Positions 29,364-32,643 of a DNA stretch of 32,643 nucleotides are shown one piece after another (position 1 is the first letter of the stretch; each line of letters opens with the position of its first letter). The notes under the pieces are model-generated. The model saw nothing but the letters and a program-made list of their open reading frames with translations. It was not told where the DNA came from and searched no databases. A program made the position numbers and the translations under genes. Source of the DNA: Larix sibirica (lineage: Eukaryota > Streptophyta > Pinopsida > Pinales > Pinaceae); the NCBI GenBank assembly GCA_004151065.3, contig NWUY0304458980.1:22547-55189 (forward strand). Reading direction: 5' to 3'.

Positions 29364-31115
29364 TACGGTCCAGCTTATAGGATAAGGTTATACTGCACAA
29401 GGAAGAAGATAAATGAATGAGGCCATATACATCCACACCCATAACCCCCCTTTTTTTTAATCTACACCACCATAAAACCCCAGCGTATTCTAAGTTCGAT
29501 TGAGCCTGCTAACGAGAGAGAGTCTGTCACCGTCGGTGCGCAACATGATTAATTCCACCCATATCAAAGAATGTAGCCATTCTACATCCTCCGCATGCAT
29601 CCATAACATAGTAGTTGTAATAGACCGACCCTCCTTACTCCAGCACCAGGCGAGGCATGCATTTATCGCCCTTAGGCAGGCCTTCCTTTAGGTCGAGGTC
29701 AATTACTCTATCTTACGGACGGCTAGACCTATTTATTGGGAGAGGTTAGGTAATTTATGCACTCAACAACGGACTACAGGTTATGCGAGAGAGACAACCG
29801 AAGCTATATTTATTGAGGCCTATCCTTTCCCTTTCCTTACCCAAAGGCCCACACCTAAAGACATGGAAAGGACCTGGCTGGCCTGCGGGCTTATAAAGGT
29901 AAAAGCCTTATTCAAGGAAGGGAAGAATCAACTGAGTTCGCGTGTAAAAGCATAAGCGATGTGATCTCTACTCCACTTAGCTTGTTTTTTACAGTTCCGG
30001 TTGGCTAGGGCCCTCTTCCCCTTAAAAAGCATATCGGAGTTGAGGAACATGTAGCTCCTATAAAGATGGAAGGTAAATTGTAGAGCGAAACGGTGTCCTC
30101 TGGATATATCGCATGCCTTATCTCGCCGTTGCCGGTTCGACCCGTATCTCAGACTTGCTGATTATGATATGTGCATGTGGTGTTTATTTTCCCGATCTGG
30201 TTGGTAGTTCGAGAGGCTTTCAATGCGAGTACCTATGGATCGGCAGCACCTCCCCCTCTCTATCGTATAGGTCGAGTGCAGAGTTGTTGTTAATAGCATT
30301 TCACCAAGGGGGTTAATAGAAGCCGCCTTTTATAAAAGGATTTATTCGGGACAAGCACAGCGAAAGGGATCTTATTCTACCTGAACTCCATGCCAGCAGC
30401 GAAAAGAGATGGGATCATGACCCTACCAGTCCCAGCAGGGTTTCCGCGCCCAGTTTATAAACGCACTTTGTACAGTGAACTGGTCCCTAGGGGAAGGAGG
30501 TTGGCTACGCAAAAGTGGAAAGTAACGAATATGCCCCGACTACGATAATAGCGCGGGGATATATAGTAGCGAAATGAGTCACTTGGGCTATATAGTTTAT
30601 AGGGAAATTCCGTGTGTCTGGATCGCTTCAATTTTTAGGGGTTCGAATATATACGAAATAACATTCCTTTAGCGAGAGGACGATACCGTTGAACTACATT
30701 TCTGGATGTGTAGGTGCTTGCTATAATATTGCTATACCTGCTGGTTGTCCCCCTCCCCTCTATTGGTAAGGTAATGCCCGAATTTCTTTATTCCTATTTT
30801 TGAGGTTTCTAATCGCAGTTTAAAAACTGGTACATATCCAATTAGCCTGCTCCGAGTAACCCTCATAAATTGGTAGTACTACTGGACCATCTACCTCTTT
30901 CACTTCCCCTCCGTCCATTAAAATGAGTATGATTCTTCCCACCCTTACCGGGGGCTTAATGGCTTATTGGCTATTGAGGGGCTTGCTATAATGGCTGGCT
31001 TTTCCACCCTAGACTGGTAGGGTCTCCAAAGATAGGCTAATTTCTGTCCTTGTTCCAAAGAGACTGGCTTTCCTTTTTCACTTCCTTTACCCCAACTGCA
31101 GACCCACAGGTGGCA
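29364..31115. other. Gene-free stretch
   Basis: There is no recognisable gene. A perfect 14-nt palindrome, CCTTTTATAAAAGG, is at 30326-30339. The minus strand near 30650-30710 (GTAGTTCAACGGTATCGTC) looks like a tRNA D-arm, but the rest of a cloverleaf cannot be built. The longest frames (67 codons or fewer) are unremarkable. Confidence 0.45.
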
Positions 31116-31200
31116 GGCCAATGTGGAGCGCGCCTAGTGACCAGGAGATATGAGCGCAAGCAACCCACTGGCCAATGTGAAGCTTTAGTGCCTAATGACC
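31116..31200. repeat. Imperfect direct repeat, 54-nt period
   Basis: GGCCAATGTGGAGC...GCCTAGTGACC (31116-31142) and GGCCAATGTGAAGC...GCCTAATGACC (31170-31200) are two diverged copies. The minus-strand 111-codon frame at 31037-31372 covers both and has no recognisable domain. Confidence 0.7.
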
Positions 31201-31837
31201 CACCCAGAAGGATGAGAGGCCAATCGGGAAGTGTTATCCAAGCTCTAGCAACCTCGTAATTTAGTAGAATAGAACCGGGCTTGAAGGGCTGATCACCTAG
31301 AATGTAATAGTAAATCTTAGAGATATATGGAATACCACTTCCAGTTGTACTCTTGTTAGCTTTGTGTTCCAAACATGATTTCGAGTCGGTTAAAGAAAAT
31401 GATTAAAAAAGAAGAGATGCTAACTAACATAGGACACGACAGTTGGTTCAGAGAAAACCGAGCTGGCTCTTCCAAGGTGTGGATTTTGTTCGAATAAAGC
31501 TCCGAATCAAAGTCCACGCAGGTTCCGAGATTGCTATTTATAATTATAACAGGTTTATAATACATATTTATATCCAGTGCTTTTCATCAAGGATCTACGC
31601 TAGTTTCCTAGGCACGACCAAACAACCAATCCGAATCATAAATATCACAGCGAGTTTGCTAGAGCCAGGAACAGCATGAACAAATAGTAATTCATGAATG
31701 CTAAATTCGATCGACAATTTCATGCCAAGGTCAGGTGTTCCCGTGTTTTTCACACTTAATTCAGATAAGTATCTTAGCTAATAAAGTGAGATTGAGTTGA
31801 CCATGACGATTGCTGTGACGCGTATATGAGACTGCTA
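31201..31837. other. Gene-free stretch
   Basis: Short frames only on both strands. No repeat or RNA motif was recognised. Confidence 0.4.
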
Positions 31838-32643
31838 TCAAACGTAAGGTCTTTGGAAATACCCCGGCACATTCGAAGAACAACAGCGCATACTTGGGAT
31901 CTGAAGAACGGATTGGTCTCCAAGTCCCTGCTGATCGAAAATGATAAACCCAAGCTCATATCTTATTGTTTCCGCGCACGGAATGCTTCGAAATAGAATT
32001 TGATACGCCACCCCAACGATAAAGAGCCCGCTGAAGAGGGATAATAGGCTAGAGAGGAGACTGAACAATAGAAAGTTTATGTGGGTTTCGGTGATTATTA
32101 TCTTCAGGTCTAATGCTTCAAAAAAATAGGTTTTGAGCGCGGGTAATGGAGGTCCACTGTGTAGGGGCAGGCTGGACGGCGCGCTTGGGCCACTCGCTTG
32201 GGCTTGGATACTCGGACTGGAGATACTCGGCTTTACTTGGCTTAACGGTTCGGAACAATGTAAGAATGAAGATGCGTTACTTACGATGCACCTGTTTAGG
32301 ATCATTGACAGACACATTGGTTGAATTCACGCTAGGATGGTCATGCCCGTCAGGAAAGTGGGTGATGATGCCTTCCCGGAGAGTAATTGATTTCCCACAT
32401 GATAAGGTTCCCACGGACTACAGCCAGACATCAGAGGCACCCCAGGTTTATCTGAAAGGGATTCAATGTGACTCACATTATCTCTCAATAGTAATAAAGT
32501 TGCTGTATCCAGATTGGTTTTTGTTTCGCCGGCTTTTGCCCGGGACTTCAATTCTTCGAAGCTTATCCCCCATGAAAATAGGTAAACTCCTTCTGATTTA
32601 TATAATTCCAAACATCCCTTGTTGATTCCTTTGAAGGGTATGA
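31838..32643 (-). other. Long unrecognised frame, one stop, open at window edge
   Basis: Read from the window end, a single minus-strand phase is open from 32643 to a TGA at 32327-32329, then continues in the same phase to 31838, giving about 268 codons with one stop. The first part (LELYKSEGVYLFSWGISFEE, then KSRAKAGETKTNLDTATLLL) looks like soluble protein text with charged and hydrophobic residues well mixed. The second part is Ser/Pro-rich (SGPSAPSSLPLHSGPPLPAL). It is followed by a strong hydrophobic segment (THINFLLFSLLSSLLSLFSG, then LFIVGVAYQILF) that would span a membrane. I do not recognise a family and could not match it to a standard plant mitochondrial gene. The opposite strand is also open over 159 codons (32146-32625), so low stop density may explain part of this. 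It may be a mitochondrial unknown ORF, a chimeric ORF or a pseudogene. The 5' end is outside the window. Confidence 0.35.

Noticed and set aside
30640-30715. tRNA-like text on the minus strand (GTAGTTCAACGGTA) with TTCGAA nearby
   Set aside because: No acceptor, anticodon or T-stem pairing could be made around it. The bases flanking TTCGAA do not form a 5-bp stem.

Overview
This window most resembles non-coding plant organellar DNA, probably from a large gymnosperm (conifer-type) mitochondrial genome. No complete, recognisable gene is present in 32.6 kb. No rRNA, no convincing tRNA and none of the usual mitochondrial protein genes (nad, cox, atp, rps, ccm, cob, matR) could be read on either strand. 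Every recognisable coding trace is a broken plant LTR-retrotransposon fragment, of both Ty3/gypsy and Ty1/copia type. One short stretch resembles group II intron domain V. The rest is unique-looking sequence of mixed base composition, rich in short degenerate direct repeats, minisatellites and small palindromes. Assignment to a conifer mitochondrion is an inference from these traits. A nuclear pericentromeric or intergenic origin is not excluded.

Layout: 1-2080 is gene-free with two small minisatellites. 2081-2108 (minus) is the domain V-like hairpin. 2537-2842 is an unrecognised patch open in three overlapping frames. 3211-3900 is repeat-rich. 6143-8000 carries a degenerate repeat family that recurs near 24.5-24.8 kb. 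11.47-13.14 kb is the first transposon area: a Ty3/gypsy-type RNase H pseudogene (+) facing a gag zinc-knuckle plus aspartic protease fragment (-). 14.0-16.0 kb holds two diverged dispersed repeat pairs, including AGGT-rich arrays. 19.35-20.11 kb is a proline-rich decayed frame. 22.6-23.5 kb is a nested short-repeat block next to a Ty1/copia gag fragment. 24055-24243 has an N-terminus like a nuclear-encoded mitochondrial presequence. 27.9-28.9 kb is a Ty3/gypsy protease-to-reverse-transcriptase fragment with stops and frameshifts. 31838-32643 (minus) is an unrecognised frame of about 800 nt, broken by a single TGA, with one strong hydrophobic segment, running off the window end.

The genes do not form a working system. 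The retroelement pieces are separate, truncated and mutated, consistent with nuclear DNA captured by an organelle and left to decay. I found no clear evidence of a new functional system. The most interesting unexplained items are the long minus-strand frame at the right end, the dispersed degenerate repeat families, and an exact 12-nt palindrome (CTTTTATAAAAG) present three times.
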